Assembly: GCF_003545885.1 (NCBI RefSeq)
Contig: NZ_QHCT01000006.1
Span: forward strand, 124,001-188,000
Reading direction: 5' to 3'
Source of the DNA: Leptospira stimsonii
Lineage (GTDB): Bacteria > Spirochaetota > Leptospiria > Leptospirales > Leptospiraceae
DNA length: 64,000 nucleotides
Program-made: the position numbers and the translations under genes
The notes under the pieces: model-generated
Told to the model about the DNA's origin: nothing
Databases searched by the model: none
What the model saw: only the letters and a program-made list of their open reading frames with translations
In this document: positions 11,386 to 20,729 of the stretch, piece after piece
Layout: each line of letters opens with the position of its first letter
How positions within the stretch are numbered: position 1 is the stretch's first letter

Positions 11386-11859
11386 TTATCGAACTTCCAG
11401 CATACTCCGTAGCATCCATGCGGTTTTTTCGTGTACTTCCAACCGTTGTGTAAGAAGATCCAAAGTTACTTCGTCTCCACCTTCGTCTGCAATCGGTAAG
11501 AGCGCTCTTGCCGTTCTGATTACGGTCTCATGTCCCGATACGAGATGACGGATCATATCTTCGGCATTCGGGACTCCCCCTTCCTCATGGATCGAAGTCA
11601 ACTTTCCGAGCTGATTCGAAGAACTTGGAGCGAAAAAACCCAAGGAACGAATCCTTTCCGCAATCAGATCGATGGATAACCAGAGTTCATTGTACTGTGT
11701 TTGAAACATGAGATGAAGCGTGTTGAATTGCGGCCCGGTCACATTCCAGTGATAACTGTGAGTTTTAAAGTAAAGAATGTAAGTATCTGCTAAGAGCTTT
11801 TGCAATCCCGCATTGATCGAATCTCGATTTTTTTCCGTAATTCCTATATCTATATTCAT
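11386..11859 (-). CDS. dps: Dps ferritin-like DNA-protection protein
   Basis: 157 residues, the usual Dps length. ATG start behind GGGGGAT. The Dps signature is clear: [15 protein letters not shown] with the ferroxidase His, then [17 protein letters not shown] with the acidic ligands of the inter-subunit iron site. Dps dodecamers oxidise Fe(II) with hydrogen peroxide, store the iron and shield DNA in starvation or oxidative stress. The N-terminus is short and not Lys-rich, so direct DNA binding by a basic tail is not expected. Transcribed alone and followed by two hairpins. Confidence 0.93.
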   Translation of the reverse strand: MNIDIGITEKNRDSINAGLQKLLADTYILYFKTHSYHWNVTGPQFNTLHLMFQTQYNELWLSIDLIAERIRSLGFFAPSSSNQLGKLTSIHEEGGVPNAEDMIRHLVSGHETVIRTARALLPIADEGGDEVTLDLLTQRLEVHEKTAWMLRSMLEVR

Positions 11860-12041
11860 TTTCAGATCCCCCTATTTTATATTAGACCGTATACAAGAAA
11901 GGACAAGAAAAATCCGCGGAAATCTTTGGTATTCTGTCCTACTTTTAAGATGCGGGAATCTTAAGACTCCGTATTTGAATGACAACCGTTTTTTGAGAGG
12001 AACAAAGGAGCGGAGAGTCCCGCTCCCTCAAGATATGGAAA

Positions 12042-13166
12042 TTATTTTTTTCGAGAATTATATTCTCGAATCGCTACAAAAACTTCCTCCAGCTCTTCGT
12101 CTTTCATGTAAGGAAAAAGAGGATAGTTGAGAACGGAAGCGCAGATTCTTCCCGTTAAATGTTTTTCTCCGAATTTGCCTTTGATATAAGGTTTCGCTCC
12201 GGGTTGATCGCTCATCGCTCCAGGATAAATATTTCCGAAGCCGATTCCCTTTTCCTTGAGAACTTCTTGAATATTCGGCCTTTCCTCCGGAGTGGAAAGA
12301 GTCACGTTGCAATAGCCGTTTTCTTCGTAGTCTTTAGGAGGATGAATTACCTGAATTCCAAGGCTCGGTAGTATTTCATAATATTTTTGTGTAGCATTCC
12401 GACGCGATTTGATTCTCGCTTCGAGATGTTTCAGACTGATGTTTAGGAACGCCGCTTGTAGCGTATCCAGTCTCGAATTCCAGCCGACGTCTCCGTAAGC
12501 GTAATGGGAAATTCTTCCGTGATTGGAAAGCATTCTTACCTTATTCGCTAATTCTTCGTCATTCGTAAAAACAGCGCCGCCATCGCCCGCACCGCCTAAC
12601 ACCTTCGCCGGATAAAAGGAAGTTGTGCTGATCACCGCGTCCTTATAAATGGATTCGCCTTTGTATTTCACTCCGAAACACTGAGCGCCGTCTTCCAAAA
12701 GAGGAATCCCTTTCGATTTACAGAGTTTACGAAAATCTTCGATCCGGGAAGAACCCCAACCGTAGAGGTGAACGATCATCGCCGCCTTCGGTTTTACTTT
12801 TTCGACCGCTCTTTCAAATTCCGTAAAATCCATCTGGAGATCGTCCGGATTCGTATCGACCGTATAAGGATCGGCCCCGACATTCACGACCGCTTCAAAA
12901 GTCGCCCAAAATGTGGAATCCGGAAGTAAAACCGCGTCACCCTTCCCCACTCCTAATGCTCTCAGTGCCAACTGTAGCGCATCGGTTCCGTTCGCACAGG
13001 CGATGGAATACTTTGTTTGAGCGTATGTCGCAAGATTCTTTTCAAGGAGGGAAACTTCCTCACCTCCGATAAAACTCGCGTTTTTACTGAGAACCTTTAC
13101 TTTTTCTTCCCATTCTTCCAGTAACCCCGGTTCAAACCTCTTGATATCGATAAATGGAACGCCCAT
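12042..13166 (-). CDS. DegT/DnrJ/EryC1/StrS-family PLP aminotransferase
   Basis: 374 residues, ATG preceded by AGGAGGCC, the best ribosome binding site in the region. Family marks: [20 protein letters not shown] near the N-terminus, [10 protein letters not shown], and the PLP-binding lysine in [10 protein letters not shown] near residue 186. These enzymes transfer an amino group onto a keto-sugar nucleotide for surface polysaccharide or lipid A sugars. In Leptospira a GnnB-type role in 2,3-diamino-glucose lipid A is one possibility, but no GnnA-like oxidoreductase lies beside it, so the exact sugar is open. It follows lon on the same strand, 46 bases after the lon stop. Confidence 0.85.
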   Translation of the reverse strand: MGVPFIDIKRFEPGLLEEWEEKVKVLSKNASFIGGEEVSLLEKNLATYAQTKYSIACANGTDALQLALRALGVGKGDAVLLPDSTFWATFEAVVNVGADPYTVDTNPDDLQMDFTEFERAVEKVKPKAAMIVHLYGWGSSRIEDFRKLCKSKGIPLLEDGAQCFGVKYKGESIYKDAVISTTSFYPAKVLGGAGDGGAVFTNDEELANKVRMLSNHGRISHYAYGDVGWNSRLDTLQAAFLNISLKHLEARIKSRRNATQKYYEILPSLGIQVIHPPKDYEENGYCNVTLSTPEERPNIQEVLKEKGIGFGNIYPGAMSDQPGAKPYIKGKFGEKHLTGRICASVLNYPLFPYMKDEELEEVFVAIREYNSRKK

Positions 13167-13212
13167 TAGGCCTCCTGTTTTTTTAATTTATATTTAAGAA
13201 TATTCTAAAATA

Positions 13213-15714
13213 CTATTTCTTCTTTTGTTTGCCGACGGACTTCTTCTTTGGGGAAGAATTTTTTAATGCGACCTTCTTTTTCTTCACCGTTTTGCGCACT
13301 GGAGATTTTTTCGACTTCGGCGCGTTTTCGAGCGAAGGATTTGTCTTCGGGAGAATCTTTTCGTCGAACATCAACTTAGCCACTTCCTCGAATCTGCTTA
13401 CCGGAAAGAAGGACATTCCTTTCTTTACGTATTCCGGAATTTCTTCCAGATGCTGAAGGTTGTCTTTCGGATAGATGATCTTATGAACGCCGACTCGTTT
13501 TGCGGCGACGATCTTTTCACGAAGTCCTCCGATCGCGAGAACTTCGCCCGTAAGCGTTATTTCTCCCGTCATTCCAAAACCGGGTTTGACTCGAGTATTG
13601 AGGGCCAGAGAAAGAATGGCCGTCGCCATCGTAATTCCTGCGGACGGTCCGTCTTTCGGAGTCGCTCCGTCGGGAACGTGCAAGTGAACCGTTTTGTTCG
13701 CAAAAAGATCGTCTCTATTTAAGAAATTTTGAATATAGCTTAGAGCGATACTCGAAGATTCTTCCATAGTTTTTCCTATCATCCCGGTAAGAAGAATCCC
13801 ACCTTTTCCTTTGATAAAGAGCGCTTCGATCAAAAGGGTTGCTCCTCCAACCGAAGTCCAAGCGAGTCCTAGCGCGGTTCCCGGCACAAGAGCCTTCACC
13901 ATTCTTTCGTCCGTAAACTTAGGAACTCCTAAAAATGTTTCGAGATCCTTCTCGTGAATCACTTTCGGAAACGATTCCTTTTTGACGATTCTCATGGCGA
14001 TTTTTCGAACGAGTTTGTCCGTAACCTTTTCCAAACCGCGAACTCCGGATTCGCGGGAATAAGAATCGATCAACGCGACGATCGCCTTTTTATCAAAATC
14101 GATTCCGTACGGTGCGACTCCGTTTTTTGTGAGAACTTTTTTCCAGAGATACTTCTGAAAAATCTGGACCTTTTCATCCGTGATATAACCGGAGAGATTG
14201 ATGACTTCCATTCTATCCAAAAGAATTCTGGAAATGGAATCTAACGTATTCGCGGTCGCAATAAAAAACACATTCGAAATATCGAATGGAAGATCGAGAT
14301 AATGGTCCCTAAAATTTTTGTTCTGTTCCGGATCCAATACTTCCAAAAGAGCGGAAGCGGGATCTCCTTGGATTCCCACGGCGAGTTTGTCGATCTCGTC
14401 CAAGAGAATCACACAGTCTTTCTCTTTTGTTATGCGAAGTCCAGAAATGATCTTTCCTGGCATGGAGCCGATATATGTTCTTCTGTGTCCTTTGATCTCC
14501 GCCTCGTCCCTCATACCGCCGACCGAAAAACGGAAGAATTTTCTTCCCATCGCCTCGGCGATCGACTTTGCGATCGAAGTTTTCCCGACTCCCGGAGGGC
14601 CTACGAGAAGAAGAATCGTACCTTTTTCGTCCGCCTTCAACTTCTTAACCGCGAGGAATTCTAAGATTCTATCTTTTACGTCTTCGAGTTTGTAGTGATC
14701 TCTGTCCAGAGTACGTTTGGCCTTGTCGAGATCGATTTCCCTTGTGGGAGCGGATTCCCAAGGAAGGGATTCTAAGATGTCCAAGTAATTTCGGATAACG
14801 TTGTAATCGCCCGTGTTCGGATCTGCATAAGAGAATTTATCCAGTTCTCTCGTGACTTCTTCGATGACTTCCGGATCCGCGTTGATTGATTTGAGGCGTT
14901 CCAGGAACTTTTCGTATTTCTTTTCGAACTTATCGTCTTTGATTCCAAGTTCGTTCTGAATCGCTTTGAGTTGTTCCCTAAGAAAAAATTGTCTCTGTTG
15001 TTTATCGATCTTGTCTTGGATCTGATCCGAGATTTCGCGTTGGATCGATACAAGTTCGATTTCTTTTTTTAGGAAGAGAAGAACCTTTTCGATTCTTTCC
15101 TTTAAGACATTGGATTCGATGACAGACTGATATTCCTCTTTTTCGAGATTGAGGATGGAACAGACAAAATCAGCCATCTTTCCGGGCTCGTTTACGTTGA
15201 GCATCGTAAGTTTCATCTCTTCCGTAAAAAGAGGGTTGTTCTGAGCGAGTTCACGCGTCATCACGAGAAGGGTTCTCATCATCGCCTTGATCGTGTTCTT
15301 CGGCGCACCCGGTTCTTCCTCGGGATACGTTACCTTTGCGATCAGAGGATCGTTGCTCGTATAAGAATTAATTTTAAAACGACGTACTGTATTGATAAGG
15401 ATATTGACTGCACCGTCCGGTAGATGCACTTTTTTTAATATCTTTGCGACCACTCCGAACTGAAAGATGTTTTCCGAAGTTTCTTTTTCGTTCTCTTCGT
15501 CCTTAAGAAGAACAAGACCGAGAAAGGAATTGCCTTTGAGAGATTCTTCCACTGCCTTCGCAAACTTTCCGCTGGGGACGATCAAGGGAGTGATGATTCC
15601 CGGGAAGACGGGGCGCGACTTGATAGGAATTAAAAATAGTTCCGGCGGTAAGATCGAATCCAACGGGACGATCAGGTTCTCTTCGATTCCGGATAAATCC
15701 TCTAATGGTTCCAA
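13213..15714 (-). CDS. lon: Lon ATP-dependent protease with a lysine-rich C-terminal tail
   Basis: 833 residues. The start is a TTG at 15714, fixed by AGGAG five to six bases upstream; no nearer ATG fits. Domains: LonN substrate domain (about 20-220), coiled linker, AAA+ module with Walker A GPPGVGKT (about 370) and Walker [10 protein letters not shown], then the peptidase domain with Ser in DGPSAG (about 688) and Lys in AAKR (about 731). It degrades misfolded and regulatory proteins in the cytoplasm. The last 45 or so residues are mostly Lys, Ser and Pro and extend beyond the usual Lon end, perhaps for nucleic acid or polyphosphate contact. Confidence 0.95.
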   Translation of the reverse strand: MEPLEDLSGIEENLIVPLDSILPPELFLIPIKSRPVFPGIITPLIVPSGKFAKAVEESLKGNSFLGLVLLKDEENEKETSENIFQFGVVAKILKKVHLPDGAVNILINTVRRFKINSYTSNDPLIAKVTYPEEEPGAPKNTIKAMMRTLLVMTRELAQNNPLFTEEMKLTMLNVNEPGKMADFVCSILNLEKEEYQSVIESNVLKERIEKVLLFLKKEIELVSIQREISDQIQDKIDKQQRQFFLREQLKAIQNELGIKDDKFEKKYEKFLERLKSINADPEVIEEVTRELDKFSYADPNTGDYNVIRNYLDILESLPWESAPTREIDLDKAKRTLDRDHYKLEDVKDRILEFLAVKKLKADEKGTILLLVGPPGVGKTSIAKSIAEAMGRKFFRFSVGGMRDEAEIKGHRRTYIGSMPGKIISGLRITKEKDCVILLDEIDKLAVGIQGDPASALLEVLDPEQNKNFRDHYLDLPFDISNVFFIATANTLDSISRILLDRMEVINLSGYITDEKVQIFQKYLWKKVLTKNGVAPYGIDFDKKAIVALIDSYSRESGVRGLEKVTDKLVRKIAMRIVKKESFPKVIHEKDLETFLGVPKFTDERMVKALVPGTALGLAWTSVGGATLLIEALFIKGKGGILLTGMIGKTMEESSSIALSYIQNFLNRDDLFANKTVHLHVPDGATPKDGPSAGITMATAILSLALNTRVKPGFGMTGEITLTGEVLAIGGLREKIVAAKRVGVHKIIYPKDNLQHLEEIPEYVKKGMSFFPVSRFEEVAKLMFDEKILPKTNPSLENAPKSKKSPVRKTVKKKKVALKNSSPKKKSVGKQKKK

Positions 15715-15831
15715 AAGGTCTCCTATTTCCTAAAAAGTTCCGACAAAGGCCGGATTTGTCCAGGTTCCTACAGAGGAAAGGATTCTCAAATAAAATCCGA
15801 GCCATTCTCCTCCTAAAATCGTTGAGCGAAT

Positions 15832-15853
15832 GAGACAGAGGTGTCTCTTTTTT
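15832..15853 (+). terminator. terminator-like hairpin
   Basis: GAGACA (15832-15837), loop GAGG, TGTCTC (15842-15847), then six T. It is a compact intrinsic terminator form on the plus strand, yet no plus-strand gene lies upstream within 3 kb. It could stop antisense transcription leaving the lon region or end an unannotated short RNA. Confidence 0.4.
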
Positions 15854-16147
15854 GAGAAAGGGTTGGGAAATTCGGGGGAGTTCCCGCATTCAAAAATGGG
15901 AAAAAGCAAGGATCGGAATCGAAGGCTCCGAAAAGAAGGAGTTCCTACTTTTTAAGAAAGTCCACCAACATTGAATGTGAATTTCAAGTCTCTTCAAAAC
16001 GTGTTCTGTTCTTCAAATGTGGGAATTCTTTCTCTTTCAGTGTTGCGTTTGTCTTGAGTCGTAAAGGGATATTCGCGATCGCTCCTACAGAGTTTTGTAT
16101 TTTGTTCCCTCTTTACACTTTAAAAAAAGGTTTCATCGATTGAAAAT

Positions 16148-16430
16148 GCGGGAGTTCCCGCATTCCAGGTTTTTCAAGGCAAGATTTGATTCTTCTAAAT
16201 TCTCATAGGAGTTCCCGCACGCAAAGTTTTCAAGACAAGATTCGATTCTTCAAAATTCTCATAGGAGTTCCCACACGCCAAGTTTTCAAGACAAGATTTT
16301 ATTCTTCAAAATTCTCATAGGAGTTCCCACATTCAAAAGATTCATCGCAAGATCCGATTCTTCAAAATTCTTATAGGAGTTCCCACATTCCAGGCGTTCG
16401 GATCAAGATCTGATTCTTCTAAAAGAAATT
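16148..16430. repeat. 56-bp tandem repeat, five units
   Basis: Units start near 16148, 16205, 16261, 16317 and 16373: spacing 57, then 56 three times. Each begins with a [AG]GGAGTTCCC[AG]C core, followed by a C/A-rich stretch, AAGATT-GATTCTTC and AAATTCTCAT. The first unit holds the perfect 6+6 inverted repeat GCGGGA-GT-TCCCGC (16148-16161). Units differ at scattered positions, so the array is not brand new. The core also occurs singly elsewhere in the window. Confidence 0.85.
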
Positions 16431-16615
16431 CACGAACCGGAGATTCTCTTTTTCAAATGAGAAAAATTGAAAAGAATGAAAGGAAACCGAAAGGATCGAT
16501 TTCTTTGGATGGACAAAGAGAAGCAAACCAGGATTCTTTTGCCGTAAAATGTTCGAATCGCTCTCACGACAAGACGATCCATTCGTAAAGAGAGCCCGCA
16601 AAAAAGGAGAAAACT

Positions 16616-17128
16616 ATGGCGACTGCAAAGAAGAAAACAAGTTCAAAAAAACCAAAAACCGGCGGAACAAAAATCGAGTTTGTGAGTGCTCCGTCTCACA
16701 CAATCACACCGTTTCTCATGTTCAACGCGAATACCGAGGAAGCCGCGAAATTCTATGTTTCGATCTTTAAGAAATCCAAAATCATCCAGGCGAGTCCGAT
16801 GCGCGCGGAATTCATCCTGAACGGCCAAAAATTTTACGCTTACAATGGAGGGCCTGAATTTCAGTTCAATTGGGGGGTCTCCTTCATGATCAGCCTAGAG
16901 ACGCAAAAAGAAGTCGATTATTATTGGAACGCTCTTCTCGCAGACGGAGGTAAAGAAAGTATGTGCGGTTGGCTTCAAGACAAATACGGCTTATGGTGGC
17001 AAGTGACTCCAAAAATTCTCATTCAACTCATTTCACATAAAGATCCGTCGAAGGCCGAACGAGCTATGCAAGCGATGTTGAAAATGCAGAAAATTGATAT
17101 TGCGGCGCTCCAGCTTGCAGTTCGTTAA
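16616..17128 (+). CDS. PhnB-like VOC-superfamily protein
   Basis: 170 residues, ATG behind AAAGGAG. After a Lys-rich N-terminal 20 residues comes a glyoxalase/bleomycin-resistance fold of the PhnB (3-demethylubiquinone methyltransferase-like) group: ITPFLMFNANTEEAAKFYVSIF, the middle FMISLETQKEVDYYWNAL, and CGWLQDKYGLWWQVTP. Members are small dimeric proteins with varied or unknown activities; the methyltransferase name attached to the group is not reliable. It ends in a helical tail (AERAMQAMLKMQKIDIAAL). Monocistronic by spacing. Confidence 0.8.
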   Translation: MATAKKKTSSKKPKTGGTKIEFVSAPSHTITPFLMFNANTEEAAKFYVSIFKKSKIIQASPMRAEFILNGQKFYAYNGGPEFQFNWGVSFMISLETQKEVDYYWNALLADGGKESMCGWLQDKYGLWWQVTPKILIQLISHKDPSKAERAMQAMLKMQKIDIAALQLAVR

Positions 17129-17461
17129 TGCGACTTCAGTTTCTTGCCCTGAACAAACGTCTTCCAATAAAGAATCTGCAAACAAATTCAGGTTCTTCGA
17201 AGAATTGGACGGAAGTTCATTCTTAAGAAACGAATCAAGTGCCTTGAAACGATATACGAAGGATTTCTTCATCTTTGAGTTAAGAAATCCTCGCATTGAA
17301 ACGATTTCAGAATGAAAAAGAATCGTTTTGGAATGAATCAACAATAGAACCAAGACTCTCCGCCTTTGTTTTTCTCGGTATCGGTTGACTTTCCTTCCCA
17401 TCTACTTTATACTTGGCCAGTCAAAAAAATAAGAACGAGTGAAGGAATAGGAGTTCAAAAG
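17129..17461. other. 333-bp spacer with two hairpins
   Basis: No gene. Two perfect inverted repeats are present: GGATTTCTT (17261-17269) with AAGAAATCC (17282-17290), and AAACGATT (17299-17306) with AATCGTTT (17321-17328). Neither is followed by a clean T-run, so terminator function for the VOC gene is only possible. Confidence 0.4.
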
Positions 17462-18910
17462 ATGAATCAAAAGATTCTATGGACCATGGCAATTTGTCTT
17501 GTTTTCACTTTCGGTGCATGCAAGAATAACGACGATAAGGATGAAGATAAGAAAATCTTAGGTTTGGTTGTAGCAAACTTTCTCTACAACCCTTACGAAA
17601 AGATCACACCCACTGCGGGAACGATTACGGTCTCCGGCGCCAATTATACGAATCGGACCTTCAATCCTTCTTGCACGGGAGCCGAAGGAAACACAACGTT
17701 TTCTTTATATAGAAAAAAAGTTACGACTTCGAATAAGAAGCTCCTCATCAACTTTATGGGTGGCGGAGCGTGTTGGAGCGGATACAACTGTTTCGGAACC
17801 AATACCACGACTTACTTCAATTCTCTCAATGCGGTACCGGATCTCTTCGTAAAGGTTGCATTCCAAGGAGTGATGAATTCCGGAAACGCATCCAATCCCT
17901 TCAAAGATTACGACGTCGTTTTCATCCCGTATTGTACGGGAGATTTGCATTTCGGTTCTAAAGATATGACTTACACGAATCCGAATAACGGCACGGCTAC
18001 GGTGGTCAAACACAGGGGATACGATAACGTCCTTGCCACGTTAAAATTTATTCAGACCGAATACCCGGGAGTGGAGAATGTGTTCGTGACAGGTCAGAGC
18101 GCGGGAGGATACGGTGCGCTCCTAAATTACCCGATCGTAAGAGAAACGGTAAGAGGTCTCAACGCATCAGTAAAAGTGAATATGCTCGCCGACGCATCCA
18201 ATGGAATTGTTCCTGCGGGATTCTTCGCAAACCTAAGCACACAATGGGGAGCCGACCCGAATATCCCGACTTGGGTAACGGGAATCGCGGCGAATTATCT
18301 CACGGCGGGAGGTCCGTCCATCCAAGATTTTTTCACGAAAGTTTCCACGTTCTATGCGACGGACAAGACGGGACAGTATACGGCCTTGTTTGACGGGAAT
18401 CAGAGGTTCTTCTATAAGGTCATGAACATCATCAACGCGGCACCGACCTATTCGGATGCAAAGACTACGGATCCATATGATTCTTCCAAAACCTATTCCG
18501 CGTTATTCGGAGATACGGACGGAAGTACTGTCCCGGACGGAACTCCGGCTTCGACGGATGGAGCGACCTGCGGTTGGTCCCAACAAGCAGTCACATCGAT
18601 GAACGGGATCTCCGGAGGTGCGACCAACTATTCCTACTATATCGCTCCCGGTGACGTTCATACGATCACGACTTCGGAAGACATGTATGGAGTGAGCGCG
18701 GGAGGAACCAATTTTGTAACCTGGCTAACGACTCTTGCCTCAGGAACCAAACCCGGAAATACGAAATGTTCGAATAACGGAGGCAATTGTGTGAACTCCA
18801 ACTTCAACAAGAGTAGAATCAATCTCGGGCTCGGAGTGGCGACTTCGGATCAATCGTACGGAAACGCAAAAGATCTCCTTACAACCTGTGGAACGATCAC
18901 AGGACTCTAA
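17462..18910 (+). CDS. pectinacetylesterase/Notum-like lipoprotein
   Basis: 482 residues from ATG 17462, which has AGGAG upstream; in-frame codons reach further back but lie outside the signal peptide. Lipobox FGAC is followed by an Asp/Lys-rich spacer. The body is an alpha/beta hydrolase of the pectinacetylesterase/Notum family: NFMGGGACWSG (oxyanion region), FIPYCTGDLHFG, VTGQSAGGYGAL with the nucleophile Ser, and a C-terminal GDVHTITT with the likely catalytic His. Members remove acetyl or acyl groups from sugars or lipidated proteins. In a spirochaete pectin is an unlikely target. It faces a strong terminator and a convergent lipoprotein gene. Confidence 0.85.
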   Translation: MNQKILWTMAICLVFTFGACKNNDDKDEDKKILGLVVANFLYNPYEKITPTAGTITVSGANYTNRTFNPSCTGAEGNTTFSLYRKKVTTSNKKLLINFMGGGACWSGYNCFGTNTTTYFNSLNAVPDLFVKVAFQGVMNSGNASNPFKDYDVVFIPYCTGDLHFGSKDMTYTNPNNGTATVVKHRGYDNVLATLKFIQTEYPGVENVFVTGQSAGGYGALLNYPIVRETVRGLNASVKVNMLADASNGIVPAGFFANLSTQWGADPNIPTWVTGIAANYLTAGGPSIQDFFTKVSTFYATDKTGQYTALFDGNQRFFYKVMNIINAAPTYSDAKTTDPYDSSKTYSALFGDTDGSTVPDGTPASTDGATCGWSQQAVTSMNGISGGATNYSYYIAPGDVHTITTSEDMYGVSAGGTNFVTWLTTLASGTKPGNTKCSNNGGNCVNSNFNKSRINLGLGVATSDQSYGNAKDLLTTCGTITGL

Positions 18911-18917
18911 ATAAAAA

Positions 18918-18957
18918 AATCCGCGCGAATCGAAAAGATCGGCGCGGATTTCTTTTT
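18918..18957. terminator. bidirectional terminator between convergent lipoprotein genes
   Basis: AAATCCGCGC (18918-18927) pairs with GCGCGGATTT (18942-18951), with T-rich sequence after it on the plus strand and A7 before it, which is T7 on the minus strand. It serves both the esterase gene and the minus-strand lipoprotein at 18979. Confidence 0.85.
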
Positions 18958-18978
18958 TCAATTTCGAAAAACGAAAAA

Positions 18979-19572
18979 TCAGTTCGGCGTTACCGTCAGA
19001 CGAGCGGCGGTGGTGGAAATGGAAGCTTTCAAGCCTTGGCAGGAAAAGGGAGACGAGGAAGCGATTCCGTTCACGGTAAGCGTATATTGACTGTTAGCCG
19101 AAGCGTTGATGTCCAAAGTTGCGCCGGTTGCGGAACTCGTAAGAATCAAAGTGTTTCCCGGATCTTTTACGGTGATCGAAAAATCAGTGTAGTTCGAGTT
19201 ACACTTACTGGAACTGTGAGTTTGAGATCCGTTGAAAGCAGTAAGCTTATAACTTCCTGCTTGTGCGAATGTCAAAGTGGGAGCTCCGTTTTGATCGGCA
19301 CAAATGGCAATACTTTGACCGGCAGGAACGTTGATGTTCGTCGGGCTCAAACTAAAACGGGTTGCGCCGTTACAAGGATTGAGGAGAATGCTGGCAAAGA
19401 TGAGATTCTGAAAAAGTTCGTCTGACTTTTCTTCGTCGGTCTGTTTCGGCTTACAGGAAACAGCGAAGATAAGGATCAAAAGACTCAAGAATAAATTTCT
19501 AAAAATTTTAAAAATCCCGAACGAACCTCCTTGAAACGAATTTGAACGATTTACCGGATGAATTTCCTTCAT
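18979..19572 (-). CDS. lipoprotein of unknown function
   Basis: 197 residues, ATG preceded by AGGAAAA. A long n-region precedes the hydrophobic core and the lipobox FAVSC, so the signal peptide is about 42 residues. The mature part is Ser/Thr/Asn-rich and beta-like (NINVPAGQSIAICADQ, ITVKDPGNTLILTS), with five or so Cys. No known domain. By size and composition it fits the many Leptospira surface or periplasmic lipoproteins. It is convergent with the esterase lipoprotein and parallel to the lipoprotein at 19839. Confidence 0.75.
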   Translation of the reverse strand: MKEIHPVNRSNSFQGGSFGIFKIFRNLFLSLLILIFAVSCKPKQTDEEKSDELFQNLIFASILLNPCNGATRFSLSPTNINVPAGQSIAICADQNGAPTLTFAQAGSYKLTAFNGSQTHSSSKCNSNYTDFSITVKDPGNTLILTSSATGATLDINASANSQYTLTVNGIASSSPFSCQGLKASISTTAARLTVTPN

Positions 19573-19786
19573 TTGTATTTTCCTAAAAGTATGTTTAACA
19601 TTTGTTATTCTGAACCAGATGAAGTTCGGTCAGAACCTCCAAAAAAAAATCGAATTTTGAAAAAAAATTTAAATTAAGGATTTGGAATATGAATTAGGGC
19701 GGCGGACGGGCTCTCCGCTTCAGTCAATTTATTGAACATCTACCGAAAAAGGAAAATCGTATGATTTGCAATAAATTGACTCCGCA

Positions 19787-19800
19787 TCGATCCCTGCCGC
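19787..19800. repeat. 14-bp direct repeat, left copy
   Basis: TCGATCCCTGCCGC, identical to and in the same orientation as 20703-20716. The two copies flank the lipoprotein gene at 19839-20444. Confidence 0.5.
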
Positions 19801-19838
19801 AGGTCTTCTTAAATAGAATCTATACTAGTTTAAGAGAA

Positions 19839-20444
19839 TTAATATCCGCACTCAGAAGCCGCTTTACATGATGAAAGTGTATTGTAGCAAAATGTTGAAT
19901 TCGTACAACTGAATGGGGCACTTGGATTAGCGCATCCTCCTCCAGCACCGACATTGCTACAGGTGAGCGAGCCTGCTGCGAAAATATTAACTGTTGTTGC
20001 CCCCGTGATCGTATAAGGGGTTGAATTATTTGGTGTAATCGTAACCGCATAATTAACCGTCAACGCACCCTGCGCAGTAGGGGTTCCAACGATTGAGCCG
20101 CTAAAGGAATCAGACCGAGCTGAAAAAGTTAAACCTGCTGGCAATGCGGAGGTTGCAGTGAAATTGCTAAACTTGCAATTCTTATTAGCGGTGATTGTGG
20201 AATCGTTAGTTAATCCAGGAGCTGTATAATAAATTCTCGAAGAATTAATCGCTGTTCCAACCTGCCCATTTAACGAGGCAGAAACAAGAGAAATGTTTGC
20301 CGGACATTGTTGTGCGACTTGAGATTGATACAATCCGAGTAATTGAATTAATAAAGGAGTTGCATCATCTTCTTTTTTCTTTCCATCATCACAAGAGCCG
20401 AGAGCCAAAGAGAAAAGTAAAAACAATAGAAAAGTTTTTTTCAC
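19839..20444 (-). CDS. lipoprotein with a putative Ig-like (cadherin-like) domain
   Basis: 201 residues with a standard lipobox (LALGSC). The middle part (about 85-160) shows the He-PIG/putative-Ig pattern: LPAGLTFS, then SGSIVGTPTAQG, then a beta strand ending YAVTITPNN. The last 45 residues are Cys-rich (TCSNVGAGGGCANPS through SECGY), with about seven Cys that could form disulfides. Probably an exposed adhesion-type lipoprotein. Base composition is more AT-rich than the neighbours. A 14-bp direct repeat flanks the gene, which hints at a separate origin. Confidence 0.75.
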   Translation of the reverse strand: MKKTFLLFLLFSLALGSCDDGKKKEDDATPLLIQLLGLYQSQVAQQCPANISLVSASLNGQVGTAINSSRIYYTAPGLTNDSTITANKNCKFSNFTATSALPAGLTFSARSDSFSGSIVGTPTAQGALTVNYAVTITPNNSTPYTITGATTVNIFAAGSLTCSNVGAGGGCANPSAPFSCTNSTFCYNTLSSCKAASECGY

Positions 20445-20702
20445 CGTAAGATCCTATCTAAAAACGTATTATTTACCATTGCTATTCCTTCATACCGAAA
20501 AGACGGTCATCCAAAGATGAAAAAAAAGTAGAAATTATTTTTTTATAAAGGAAATCGTCTAACGGATCCAATGTGATAAACGTTCAAAAAAAGAACAGGA
20601 GTCCAGAATCCATTTGAAGGATCGAAATAAGAATTGTAAGAATGCAGGAAAAGTTCAATCTAAAGAAAGGACGTAATCTTGAAACTTAAAATAGATTCTA
20701 TG

Positions 20703-20716
20703 TCGATCCCTGCCGC
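20703..20716. repeat. 14-bp direct repeat, right copy
   Basis: Second copy of TCGATCCCTGCCGC, 14 bases downstream (in gene direction) of the stop of the 490-residue exported protein gene. Confidence 0.5.
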
Positions 20717-20729
20717 GTCGAAAAAATAA

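Larger units (their letters stand above)
15715..16615. other. 901-bp gene-free region with repeats
   Basis: No credible ORF. It contains a terminator-like hairpin (15832-15853), single copies of a GGAGTTCC element (15876-15885 and about 15938), and a 56-bp tandem repeat (16148-16430). The rest shows no recognisable signal. It separates the divergent lon and VOC genes and must hold both promoters. Confidence 0.6.

Noticed and set aside
13229..14695. Several plus-strand frames of 75-125 codons inside lon
   Set aside because: Shadow frames of a strongly coding minus-strand gene; no ribosome binding sites or family motifs.
16148..16430. CRISPR array
   Set aside because: The 56-bp units are contiguous and alike along their whole length; there are no unique spacers and no cas genes in the window.
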